From Rugalucina vietnamica (lineage: Eukaryota > Mollusca > Bivalvia > Lucinida > Lucinidae), in the NCBI GenBank assembly GCA_964017185.1, contig OZ024875.1, positions 42,873,486 to 42,937,485 of the forward strand: a stretch of DNA of 64,000 bases, written 5' to 3'. The position numbers were made by a program, and so were the translations under genes. The notes under the pieces were generated by a model, which saw only the letters and a program-made list of their open reading frames with translations, was not told the origin of the DNA and searched no databases. Each line of letters begins with the position of its first letter. The stretch's first letter is position 1. This document shows, piece after piece, positions 31,150 through 42,700 of this stretch.

Positions 31150-32615
31150 GGTTTGAATCAGGCCATTGTGTGAAAACATTGCTAGAATTAGATTCCAATA
31201 TCCTGATCAACCCAGAAGATAATTATTATTTTATGGAATACATGTAATTACATTCTCTACAGCAAAAGTGTTCTTAGATTTCTACAGATAACTAAAATTA
31301 ATGCAGTTAAGAAGACCGAACTTCCAATAATAGACTTTAATCTGAAAAATGTGTAAAATTAGCAAAAAATTTAATTGCGAAAAAAGCCTCTGAATGTGAT
31401 AAGTTTTGTTAATGTTTGTGCATTTCCTTAATTGCAAACTAGCTACCTAATTTCACAGAATTTTGCTTTATTTACAGTTTCCTTGTGTAAAATATTTTCT
31501 GATCTTTTCTTGTTTGCTATTTTGGCTGTTTCCCACCTTAGCATCTAGGGTGAGATTCTGGCTCTGCTTGTGTTGATTACTGGTTTTGCTCAAATTGAAT
31601 GAAATAATCTTGCAGGGCAGTACGAGTAATACCTTAAAAGGAGAAACTCTATATTTATTTGCCGCTATGGTAATGGATTGTAAATTACATTTCTATATTC
31701 CACTGCCACCAACAGCTGACTAATTACTTGACATTCATATTGTCTTAACATTCCTGGCATCTGATTGGCTGATATTTCTGCCTCCAGCAAGATGGCCGAC
31801 ATTTTAACCTTAATAACATGCACCACAATGCATGTGCTAATTGCTTTTATATGAAGAAAACAGAGACAGCTCTCTTCATTAGTCAGAGAAGCAGACTTCA
31901 AGTATTTAAAGCCAATTTGCTGGAATTAACAGAGCATCAAAATGCATTCCAACTGCTGTTTCACAACAACTGTCATGTTTGCTTTTTTTGTCAGAGAATC
32001 TTTCAAGATGGTGATTGTCGTTTTAGGACCCAGAAGAAATGATAAAATGCATATTTTTTGTTATTGAACATTTCTTCAGACTGGTGTTGCAATTTATTAA
32101 TGTGGTACTTGCTGGCATATTTTTTCTTGCAACTTTTCTACAACCATTCTTCCATGCTTGTTGATTCCAGAAGAGCAGTTTTCAGTACAGAACTATGAGC
32201 ACCGAGTGCTGGTAAGCTGCTTCAGTTGACGGCTTGTACAGTAACTGTGACATTAGAATAACTTCTGTGGTTTAAAACTGCTGAAGAACCTCTGTTAAAA
32301 GTTGTTGCAGTTATAAATCCTGTGATCAATCGATATCTGTATCAACCTCAGTGCTGCTCTTTAATTACACAAAGTGACTTTAATTGTTGCCAGTGCTTCC
32401 ATTAAAAGGATCTTCCTTAGATTTATATGATGTTCTAAAATGATCTTGTAAGCTTTTAAAGCCAAGAAGGTTGCCTGACAAAGTGGTTTTATGTAACTCA
32501 GTTCATTTTCTTCTTGCAGAAAGAGAATGACTGGCTTGAATCGATATGATACAACTTTTACTACCAACCTTGAAAGACAGTGAGGACATTTATCCTAAAT
32601 GGAATACCTATTTAT
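31150..32615. other. non-coding, weak dispersed repeat near 31.74-31.80 kb
   Basis: Read in reverse, GGCCATCTTGCTGGAGGCAG then AATATCAGCCAATCAGATGC resembles 49409-49455 (GGCCATCTTGCCAGAAGCAT, AATATTAACCAATCAGAATG), so an old repeat is likely. Nothing else recognised. Confidence 0.4.
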
Positions 32616-32882
32616 CATCAGTAAAACATGTCCGTGAGAAATGTATACCCCCTTAAACCCCACTTTATATAGAGAAAATGGGGTATACAATTTTTTTCTT
32701 ATTTCTTATCCAAAACATAGATTGTGGGTCCTCGTTAGAACCACCTTGGCGAGGGCCGAGGCAGTTCTAACATGTACCCACAATCTATGTTTGAGCAAAA
32801 ATATTAAAAATTTCAAAACTTTTCTGATGAAACTTTCGATTTTTTTCTGCTGAAAAAATCTCTGTATATTGCATTGGCGAGT
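32616..32882. mobile_element. family B MITE
   Basis: About 267 bp, CATCAGTAAAACATGTCCGT to TGTATATTGCATTGGCGAG. The palindrome is present with a short insertion (GCGAGGGCCGAGGC). The right terminus is truncated before the GTTTTCGTAATG motif. Confidence 0.8.
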
Positions 32883-33023
32883 TCAAACTGTTGTTCTGAT
32901 CGGCTGATGTTATTTTTTCCATTAGTGAACATATTGTCCTTTATGGTAGTCTATATTTTGAATTACCCTATCCCTATGTCCTGAGAAATGGATGGCTGTT
33001 TGATGTTTCCTCACAAAGCCTAA

Positions 33024-33250
33024 CCACACTGGATATCCAGAGACAACCAACATCACTGAGAACAACCAACACAAATGAAATCAATATAGACTTCAGTATG
33101 CAAAAACCTGTCTGGGAACAACTTGCCATGAATCATTCTAACTCATGGAACGTTGTTCCCAGATAGGCATTTATTGCCTAATGTCGCATATTGATTTCAT
33201 CTGTATTGTTTGTTCCCAGTTACATTGATTTTCTCTGGATAATCAGTGTG
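33024..33250. mobile_element. family G MITE, complete
   Basis: 227 bp with long inverted arms: CACACTGGATATCCAGAGAC, AACCAACATCACTGAGAAC at the left, and GTTCCCAGTTACATTGATTT, TCTCTGGATAATCAGTGTG at the right. The middle holds a second inverted pair, CTGTCTGGGAACAAC/GTTGTTCCCAGATAG. Relatives at 14457-14532, 34400-34470 and 57769-57930. Confidence 0.8.
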
Positions 33251-33592
33251 CTTATGGCCGGAGCTTTTAAATCTTCAGAAGAAAATCAAGGAATTGCAAG
33301 GTCAGCAAAACACCAGATGATGATGGCATTATGTAATGTGATGATATTTCCAAGACATAAAGAAAGACAGATGCAAACAAAGGAGCAATTTTTGACAAAA
33401 TACTATTCCTATAAGTGTCCTTAATGGACCCAGACAAATATATTTTCCCAGAAATAGTATAGACAGCAGACACAATGGCTGTATTTTGTCCCAAGGGGGA
33501 GGTATATAGTAAAGCTCTTCAATCAGTCAAAATATCATAATTCAATGGTTTTCTGGTATGGCCAAAATGATGGGGGGAAAATGCTTTTAAGG

Positions 33593-33665
33593 GGTCAAAA
33601 ATATTTTAAATGTTTTATGGGGTCAGAAATATTTTAAATGTTTTATGGGGTTAGAAATATTTTGA
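33593..33665 (+). repeat. short tandem, ~31 bp x 2.5
   Basis: GGGGTCAAAAATATTTTAAA TGTTTTAT repeated with small changes. Confidence 0.75.
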
Positions 33666-33694
33666 ACTGGCTTGTAAGGAAACCAAATCCACAG

Positions 33695-33975
33695 CATAAG
33701 AAAAACAAGTCCCTGAAATAAATACCCCCTTATACCCCACTTTTATATAGTAAAACTGGGGAACGCAGGGGTATACCTATTTTTCTTTTTTTTTGCTACA
33801 AAACATAGATTGTGGGTACTCATTAGAATCGCCACGGCGAGGCAGTTCTAATGTGTACCCGCAATCTATGTTTTGAGCGAAAATAAGAAAAATATCAAAA
33901 ATTTTCTACTGAAAATTTATCATTTTTCACAACTTGAAAAAACTCTGTATATTGCATGGGCATGTCTTCATAATG
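33695..33975. mobile_element. family B MITE, full length
   Basis: 281 bp, CATAAGAAAAACAAGTCCCT to GGGCATGTCTTCATAATG, palindrome arms ACATAGATTGTGGGTACTC/GTACCCGCAATCTATG. Confidence 0.86.
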
Positions 33976-35200
33976 GTCAAGTTCAAAAACAGGATGGATG
34001 ATGGTTTCGATGTGGTCGCTCAGCCATTTACAGTGGCTGTAAAGTACTAAAAAAATATTGATAAAAATTAGAGAAAAATAAAAAAAAAAAAACTCATCCC
34101 CTTTCCCAAGTAAATGGCAATATGAAATTAGAATGCCATAATGGTCCTTGGTAGTAACTAAGATCTTATTAAATATGATCTCTAATTTCATTTCAAGATG
34201 GAGAAATTAATTAAAACAGCAAATTCCCATTACAAAATAAAATCCCCTATCAGAGATAGCAGTTTTCCTAGAATATTTTTAGGAGAGAAATTTAGTCTAG
34301 AGATGGTCCAGATTAAATTTAATATCCCACCATCTGTCATCTGTCCACAAAAAAACGAAGACCGTTGTGGTTATTGAGAAAAATATATGTACATTTACCA
34401 CACTAGATATCCAGAGACAACCAATGCAACTACGAACAACCATAATGCAGATGAAATCAATGCACATGTAATACCATATAGGTCTGAAATTCCTGGCAAC
34501 AGATCTGTTACTATGGTGCTATTATGGCAAACCTACATTTCAATATGATAGCTTTTTGTCTCCTTGAATTCTAGACACTGTAATTCTGAGCATTTTAACA
34601 AAAACAAAATTATGAAGTATGAAATTCTAAGCACTATCATGTTCAAAACTGTATCTAGTTATACCTGCAGTCTAAAGTAGCAGACAATATAAAATCCATT
34701 TTGTGCTCATAAAACATTTAATAACAATTTTAAGGTTTGCTTTTCATTTTGTAGACAAAATACTGACAGATGCAAGATGTTATTACTACAAATAACTGAT
34801 CAAACTGTATCTGTAAGCACAAACTGTTCTTTGTCTTTATTGTCATTTTATGAAGCTAAGGACCCAAAAAGGTTCAGAAATTTAAGTTGCAATTCAGAAA
34901 TATCAGAAAATTAAATCCAAGTGTGAAATTCATTGGAACATTTATCAAAATGCTTAACTCATTTAACAAACAACATGGTTCCAGATAAATATCAATAAAC
35001 AGTCTTCTGAATTTTCACTGAAAATATTTCTTAATATAATTTTTTGTTCAGGTGAATCCAAATCATTGTTACAAATGTCAAGTGAGTGCATATGCACCTG
35101 TAGGAAAGTGACGTTGCCATGGATTGCAGTCTCTCACACAAAATGGGAGCAATTGTTCGTGGCTTTAACTATATTACATTCACTGCACCCTGAATAATAA
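33976..35200. other. non-coding, with a family G arm at ~34400-34470
   Basis: CACACTAGATATCCAGAGAC, AACCAATGCAACTACGAACA identifies a lone left arm of family G. The remainder has no recognised feature. Confidence 0.45.
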
Positions 35201-35961
35201 GAGCTGTCGCAGGACAGCGTAGCTCGCCTGACTTTTGCTTTGCCACTAAATCTATCAAAATCTATGACCCATGACCTTGACCTCAAGATCTCTCAGGTTC
35301 TCCATGATGGTACAGCATAAAACCAGTACATGTATCTACAAACATGATCCATCAACATATTCAAAAGATATAGACTTTAAAAACTTTAAACCAAAATATT
35401 TAAACATAAAATTTCTAAGTCCATGACCTTGACCTCAAGGTCACTCAGGTGGGTCATGATGGTAAAAAACTTCAAACCAATAACTATCAATGCTTGATCC
35501 ATGTACATATTTAAAAGATATAGACTTACAAAAACTTTAACCAAAAACTTTAACACAAAATTTCTAAGTCTGTGACCTTGACCTCAAGGTCACTCAGGCG
35601 GGTCATGATGGTACAGCATAAAACTTCAGACCAATATCTAACAATATGCAAAGCATCAACTCGATCCATCAACATATTCAAGAGATATAGACTTACAAAG
35701 ACTTTAACCAAAAACTTAAACACAAAATTACTAAGTCCGTGACCTTGACCTCAAGGTCACCCATGTAAGTCATAATGGTACAGAATAAAACTTCAGACCA
35801 ATATCTACCAACATGCAAAGTATCAACATGTTCAAGAGATACAGCCTTATAAAAACTTTAACCAAAAACTTTAACATTTGAGCAACGCCGACGCTGACGC
35901 TAATGCCAACGCCGGGGTGACTGCAATAGCTCTTCCTGTACTTTCGTACAGGCGAGCTTAA
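35201..35961 (+). mobile_element. pearl-like (Helentron-type) element with four ~150-bp units
   Basis: The 5' end is GAGCTGTCGCAGGACAGCGT, then AGCTCGCC. Four tandem units follow, each marked by TGACCTTGACCTCAAG (near 35272, 35424, 35573 and 35740, spacing about 150-167 bp). Then comes a GCCGACGCTGACGCTAATGC trinucleotide-like stretch and a terminal hairpin CCTGTACTTTCGTACAGG followed by CGAGCTTA. AGCTCGCC near the 5' end is the inverse of GGCGAGCT at the 3' end. It has the same layout as the element at 6.5-8.0 kb but unrelated sequence. No coding capacity. Confidence 0.72.
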
Positions 35962-36181
35962 AAAGGGAAAATAAAATGGGATTAAATTCTTCATCAACAA
36001 ATGTATTCTGGGAGACTGGTGATTTTATGCACCCACTACTAGACACCAGAAGTAACATTTTATCCAGTTTTATGATGATTGCGCAACCCTTATCACACAT
36101 AGACATCAGCCTCTTCCGGAATAAGCAATATGCACAGAAAGCAACAGACATGCAATTAACAAAGGCACTAATGACAAAATT

Positions 36182-36392
36182 GAGCCATCTTGAACCGACA
36201 ATGTGGTTTTCCAACAGGTCTCACAAACTGAGCTGCACAAGCACAAAAGATCGTTAAAGACTGGAAATTTTGGATCTGGAAAGTATCAGTGTAGCGAAAA
36301 CAAAGGCGTGATCAGCTTAGCAGTTACTGGGAAGCTGATCTGCGCCTTCGGTTTCGCATGTGCAGATTGTTTGTTTTCTCATGAGACGGCTC
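36182..36392. mobile_element. family A MITE, complete, TSD AATT
   Basis: 211 bp with AATT at 36178-36181 and 36393-36396. A shortened body lacks part of the stretch next to the palindrome. Confidence 0.83.
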
Positions 36393-36396
36393 AATT

Positions 36397-37015
36397 ATGA
36401 ACCCTTCTCCAAGAAACATGCTTTAATTAATAGGGTTTTTCAACAAGTGCACATGTACTGTACAGTCAGGGACAAAAACAAAATGACTGCATGATTTTTT
36501 TTTAATCATCACCTTATCAGGCAAAACCAGACTCACTGAGTATATGGCACCTTGGTTTTTTAATACTTAATATGTAACAGAATTACCCTGAAGTTTCTTG
36601 GCTCCAGAGCTAGTTTGTGGGTTGCACATTGTGGTATAATCGAACAGCTCTTTGTAAACCCCAAACACATATTGTCTTGCAGCAAGGCTCATCATCCATA
36701 TTATACCAGAATCTTATACAGAAATTCTTCATCTTGGCAGACAATAACAACATATGAAAATGCAATTTTCTCTGCTCATTGTTACTTGTCATTACAGCAG
36801 ACAAAGCATACAGTTTGGTGTTTGACTTATACTTATGTAACATGTAAGAACATATAATTGCTGACAGTATATAGAAAACAGAGAACAAACTTTAAAAGAA
36901 GTAAGTCACTAGTGCACTTCTCAAAATCTACGTACTTGACAAACAACTTGTACACTACTGCTTGTCTTTTAAAATGTTTTGTACATACATGTAATGTCTA
37001 ATGCTGGTTATGCAA
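36397..37015. other. non-coding, no recognised feature
   Basis: Two overlapping frames of 80-92 codons at 36610-36888 on opposite strands shadow each other. Neither has a domain. Confidence 0.35.
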
Positions 37016-37017
37016 TA

Positions 37018-37249
37018 GTCATTTGTAACCACTCCCCCCCCCCCAACACACACACCCCAGGGAATAGCAGGGACTTTGACTTTTGGTTCAGCAAAGCCCC
37101 GCTAAAAGCCCCACCCTGCGGGGACTACTCGTTGGTAAAACCACTTCTGATTTCCCCCTCAGCCTGCTTTCTTTTCATTTCACAGCCCTTTTGCCTATAT
37201 AAAGGGTGGGGGTAACCACACCCGGGGTGGGGGTGGGATTACAAATGAC
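37018..37249. mobile_element. family F MITE, TSD TA
   Basis: 232 bp with inverted ends GTCATTTGTAACCACTCCCC and GGGGGTGGGATTACAAATGA C, flanked by TA (37016-37017 and 37250-37251). It is GC-rich, with a run of 12 C near the left end and a TATATAAAGG motif inside. Confidence 0.82.
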
Positions 37250-37877
37250 TAGTGCATTAGCAGGGACTGTATTAAAACTGTAAAATTCACTGCAGCTACT
37301 TCTCTCATTATTGTAATCATAAAATGTTGGCTAATCTGATTAACAAAGATCAATTTGCATTTTCGCCTAATTTCCAGCAAGCTATGTCAAAGTTAAAGGA
37401 ATACCATGACAGGTTATGCCCAACAAATTCCTGCAGAACCATTCTAAATATTTGCAACTGGCAGCCATAAAACTTAAAAGGCAATAAAGAGGGACACCAC
37501 TAATTAAGGCTGAAAGATTTATTATAATCTGTTTCTGAGTCAGACATTTTACTGCAAAAATGTCAAACAAAGCCTGCAGAAATGGCTTTTCCAGAAATGG
37601 TCAAGGAAATGAGGTCAGCACCTAATAAGCTTTGAACAAAAATACATTACTTAAAATATGACCATAAGGAGCTTTTCTGTAAATAGAAATAATGTGAGCT
37701 GACATCAAAAAGAGAAAATCAGATAGGTCTAATATGCTATAGAATTAAAGTATATGTACAACTTAAAAACTTGTGTTAAGAAATAAAGCTAGCAAGAAAA
37801 TACATACAAATGGGTAACATGGCATTTCACAATTTCAAAAGTCTGAACACATTATAACATCAGTACTACACATCAAA
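37250..37877. other. non-coding, no recognised feature
   Basis: Nothing recognised before the tandem array. Confidence 0.35.
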
Positions 37878-38200
37878 CTCCATAGAGTGAGACAGTTCTC
37901 GATGCAGTTGAGATATGGCCTTCCTTGCCAGTGACTGAGACAGTTCCCGATACAGTTGAAATATGGCCTTCCTTACCATAGTGAGACAGTTCTCGATACA
38001 GTTGAAATATGGCCTTCCATACCATAGTGAGACAGTTCTCGATACATTTGAAATATGGCCTTTCTTGCCATAGAGAGAGACAGTTCTTGATACAGTTGAG
38101 ATCTGGCCTACCTTGCCATAGAGTGAGACAGTTCTCTATGCAGTTGAGATATGGCCTTCCTTGCAGTAGAGTGAGACAGTTCTTGATGTACTTGTGATAT
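37878..38200 (-). repeat. 48-bp minisatellite, reverse orientation (left edge of array)
   Basis: About seven units of GAGATATGGCCTTCCTTGCC ATAGAGTGAGACAGTTCTCG ATGCAGTT. This is the founding block from which each tandem unit inherits about three repeats. Confidence 0.9.
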
Positions 38201-38819
38201 GACCTTCATTTCCATGGGTAAACCAGTTCTTGGTGCATCTCTCTCCCACTGAATGTTTTCACTGCTTCCAAATGATCTTTCCTTTATATTTTACTTGATG
38301 CAATTAAAATTGATTGCCTCCCTGTCATAGAGTGAATCACATCTTGATGCGGTTGAGCTATGGCCTTCCTTGCATTCCTTCTAACCATTCTTAATGCAAT
38401 TTGTCATTAAATAATTCTGTAGAAACTGTGAGACATTTCTAAGTAAGATATTGCCTCCAGTGAAGACTGTCTGACCTATAGACTCATTGTTGCCTCCAAT
38501 CCAGTTGCTATTATGTTCTTCTGCTCTATCTGCCTTTATATGATGTGTCATTTTATGGCTATTGATTCAGAGTTTATATTATTCACAGACAAAGAATTCT
38601 ATTAAAGCTTTATGAATCTCCCACAACACAATTTATTTCTATTATTATAAGAATATTTTCCGCTTATGCTTCATTGGACTTTGTCTGGCAGTTCTTTGAG
38701 GATTTGATGCAATATCACTGCAATAGTATGTTATGGTGTATCAAGAGGAGCCAAGTGTCATTAGTTTTTCCAGAAAAATAAAATCTTTGGGTCCATTTTA
38801 TATTATAATGGCAACGAAT

Positions 38820-39240
38820 GCCAGATCTCAACTGCATCAAAAACTGTCTCACTCTATGGCAAGGAAGGCCATATCTTAATTGCATGGAGAGCTGTCTCAC
38901 TCTATGGCAAGGAAGGCCATATCTTAATTGCATGGAGAACTGTCTCACTCTATGGCAAGGAAGGTCATATCTCAACTGCATCAAGAACTGTCTCACTCTA
39001 TGGCAAGGAAGGCCATATCTCAACTGCATCAAGAACTGTCTCACTCTGTGGCAAGGAAAGCCAGATCTCAACTGCATCGAGAACTGTCTCACTTTGTGGC
39101 AAGGAAAGCCAGATCTCAACTGCATCGAGAACTGTCTCACTCTATGGCAAGAAAGGCCATATCTCAACTGCATCAAGAACTATCTCATTCACTGACTAGG
39201 CTTTCCATATCTCAACTGCATCAAGAACTGTCTCACTTCA
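38820..39240 (+). repeat. 48-bp minisatellite, forward orientation (repeated in each unit)
   Basis: About nine units of the same 48-mer in inverse orientation, GCCATATCTCAACTGCATCA AGAACTGTCTCACTCTATGG CAAGGAAG. The blocks at 40588-41008, 42356-42780, 44128-44552 and 45896-46320 are the copies in later units. Period 48 gives a 16-residue peptide repeat (MQLRYGLPCHRVRQFL on the minus strand). Confidence 0.93.
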
Positions 39241-39556
39241 ATGGCAAGGAAGATAATAATTTAGCATTGTACAGAACTTTCCCCTATTAAAAAAAAACTC
39301 CAATACCAATTAATGACCATTAATTCAACATTATTTACAATTAGCATTAATCCCTTCTTCAAAATGAGCAGTTAAAACAATTAGATGCTAAGGCAGTTTG
39401 ACATTAAAATAGCACCTGACAGATGACACAAGACACAAAGTATATTTTAAAACCAAATGAGCCAGTTTGTATGAAGGTTGTGTTCAACTGAAAATGAAAT
39501 GAGCTGCGAAGGGAGAAAACCAGTCTTTGGGGTTTCTGACCAGGTCTGACACAAAT

Positions 39557-39791
39557 GAGCCGCGCCGTGAGAAAACGGGTCTTCGGGGTTTCCGACCTGG
39601 TCTGACACAAACCGGTCTGTGCAGCTACAGAAGCAGGCTTGAAGCTTGAAATTTTGCAAATAGGTAGAAGAGGAATTGTACTATCCGAGTAGCGAAAACA
39701 AAGGCGCTGATCAGCTTCGCGGTTACCGCGAAGCTGGTCTGCGCCTTTGTTTTCGCATAGGCAATAATCCCGTTTTCTCACGATGCGGCTC
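39557..39791. mobile_element. family A MITE nested in an older family A MITE, TSD AAAT
   Basis: 235 bp with AAAT on both sides (39553-39556, 39792-39795), inserted into another family A element that begins at 39501. Identical nested copies lie at 41325-41559, 43097-43331 and 44869-45103. The corresponding site in copy 4 (near 46630) is unoccupied and reads CTGACACAAACCAGCC. Confidence 0.92.
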
Positions 39792-42700
39792 AAATCAGCC
39801 TGTACAGCTATAGAAGATGGCTAGAAACTTGAGATATGGCCTTCCTTGACATAGAGTGAGGCAGTTCTCGATGCAGTTGAGATATGGCCTTCCTTGCCAT
39901 AGAGTGAGACAGTTCTCTATACAGTTGAGATATGGCCTTCCTTACAGTAGAGTGAGACAGTTCTTGATGTACTTGTCATATGGCCTTCATTTCCATGGGT
40001 GAACCAGTTCTTGGTGCATCTATCTCCCACTGAATGTTTTCACTGCTTCCAAATATTTTACTTGATGCAATTAAAATAGATGGCCTTCCCTGCCACAGAG
40101 GGAATCACATCTTGATGCGGTTGAGCTATGGCCTTCTTTGCATTGCATCTAACCATTCTTAATGCAATTTGTCATTAAATAATTCTGTAGAAACTGTGAG
40201 ACATTTCTAAGTAAGATATTGCCTCCAGTGAAGACTGTCTGACCTATAGACTCATTGTTGCCTCCAATCCAGTTGCTATTATGTTCTTCTGCTCTATCTG
40301 CCTTTATATGATGTGTCATTTTATGGCTATTGATTCCGAGTTTATATTATTCACAGACAAAGAATTCTATTAAAGCTTTATGAATCTCCCACAACACAAT
40401 TTATTTCTATTATTATAAGAATATTTTCCGCTTATGCTTCATTGGACTTAGTCTGGCAGTTCTTTGAGGATTTGATGCAATATCACTGCAATAGTATGGT
40501 ATTATGTATCAAGAGGAGCCAAGTGTCATTAGTTTTTCCAGAAAAATAAAATCTTTGGGTCCATTTTATATTATAATGGCAACGAATGCCAGATCTCAAC
40601 TGCATCAAAAACTGTCTCACTCTATGGCAAGGAAGGCCATATCTTAATTGCATGGAGAGCTGTCTCACTCTATGGCAAGGAAGGCCATATCTTAATTGCA
40701 TGGAGAACTGTCTCACTCTATGGCAAGGAAGGTCATATCTCAACTGCATCAAGAACTGTCTCACTCTATGGCAAGGAAGGCCATATCTCAACTGCATCAA
40801 GAACTGTCTCACTCTGTGGCAAGGAAAGCCAGATCTCAACTGCATCGAGAACTGTCTCACTTTGTGGCAAGGAAAGCCAGATCTCAACTGCATCGAGAAC
40901 TGTCTCACTCTATGGCAAGGAAGGCCATATCTCAACTGCATCAAGAACTATCTCATTCACTGACTAGGCTTTCCATATCTCAACTGCATCAAGAACTGTC
41001 TCACTTCAATGGCAAGGAAGATAATAATTTAGCATTGTACAGAACTTTCCCCTATTAAAAAAAAACTCCAATACCAATTAATGACCATTAATTCAACATT
41101 ATTTACAATTAGCATTAATCCCTTCTTCAAAATGAGCAGTTAAAACAATTAGATGCTAAGGCAGTTTGACATTAAAATAGCACCTGACAGATGACACAAG
41201 ACACAAAGTATATTTTAAAACCAAATGAGCCAGTTTGTATGAAGGTTGTGTTCAACTGAAAATGAAATGAGCTGCGAAGGGAGAAAACCAGTCTTTGGGG
41301 TTTCTGACCAGGTCTGACACAAATGAGCCGCGCCGTGAGAAAACGGGTCTTCGGGGTTTCCGACCTGGTCTGACACAAACCGGTCTGTGCAGCTACAGAA
41401 GCAGGCTTGAAGCTTGAAATTTTGCAAATAGGTAGAAGAGGAATTGTACTATCCGAGTAGCGAAAACAAAGGCGCTGATCAGCTTCGCGGTTACCGCGAA
41501 GCTGGTCTGCGCCTTTGTTTTCGCATAGGCAATAATCCCGTTTTCTCACGATGCGGCTCAAATCAGCCTGTACAGCTATAGAAGATGGCTAGAAACTTGA
41601 GATATGGCCTTCCTTGACATAGAGTGAGGCAGTTCTCGATGCAGTTGAGATATGGCCTTCCTTGCCATAGAGTGAGACAGTTCTCTATACAGTTGAGATA
41701 TGGCCTTCCTTACAGTAGAGTGAGACAGTTCTTGATGTACTTGTCATATGGCCTTCATTTCCATGGGTGAACCAGTTCTTGGTGCATCTATCTCCCACTG
41801 AATGTTTTCACTGCTTCCAAATATTTTACTTGATGCAATTAAAATAGATGGCCTTCCCTGCCACAGAGGGAATCACATCTTGATGCGGTTGAGCTATGGC
41901 CTTCTTTGCATTGCTTCTAACCATTCTTAATGCAATTTGTCATTAAATAATTCTGTAGAAACTGTGAGACATTTCTAAGTAAGATATTGCCTCCAGTGAA
42001 GACTGTCTGACCTATAGACTCATTGTTGCCTCCAATCCAGTTGCTATTATGTTCTTCTGCTCTATCTGCCTTTATATGATGTGTCATTTTATGGCTATTG
42101 ATTCCGAGTTTATATTATTCACAGACAAAGAATTCTATTAAAGCTTTATGAATCTCCCACAACACAATTTATTTCTATTATTATAAGAATATTTTCCGCT
42201 TATGCTTCATTGGACTTAGTCTGGCAGTTCTTTGAGGATTTGATGCAATATCACTGCAATAGTATGGTATTATGTATCAAGAGGAGCCAAGTGTCATTAG
42301 TTTTTCCAGAAAAATAAAATCTTTGGGTCCATTTTATATTATAATGGCAACGAATGCCAGATCTCAACTGCATCAAAAACTGTCTCACTCTATGGCAAGG
42401 AAGGCCATATCTTAATTGCATGGAGAGCTGTCTCACTCTATGGCAAGGAAGGCCATATCTTAATTGCATGGAGAACTGTCTCACTCTATGGCAAGGAAGG
42501 CCATATCTCAACTGCATCAAGAACTGTCTCACTCTATGGCAAGGAAGGCCATATCTCAACTGCATCAAGAACTGTCTCACTCTGTGGCAAGGAAAGCCAG
42601 ATCTCAACTGCATCGAGAACTGTCTCACTTTGTGGCAAGGAAAGCCAGATCTCAACTGCATCGAGAACTGTCTCACTCTATGGCAAGGAAGGCCATATCT

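Noticed and set aside
36610-36888. 92-codon minus-strand and 80-codon plus-strand frames
   Set aside because: Opposite-strand shadows of each other. No domain, no splice or start evidence.
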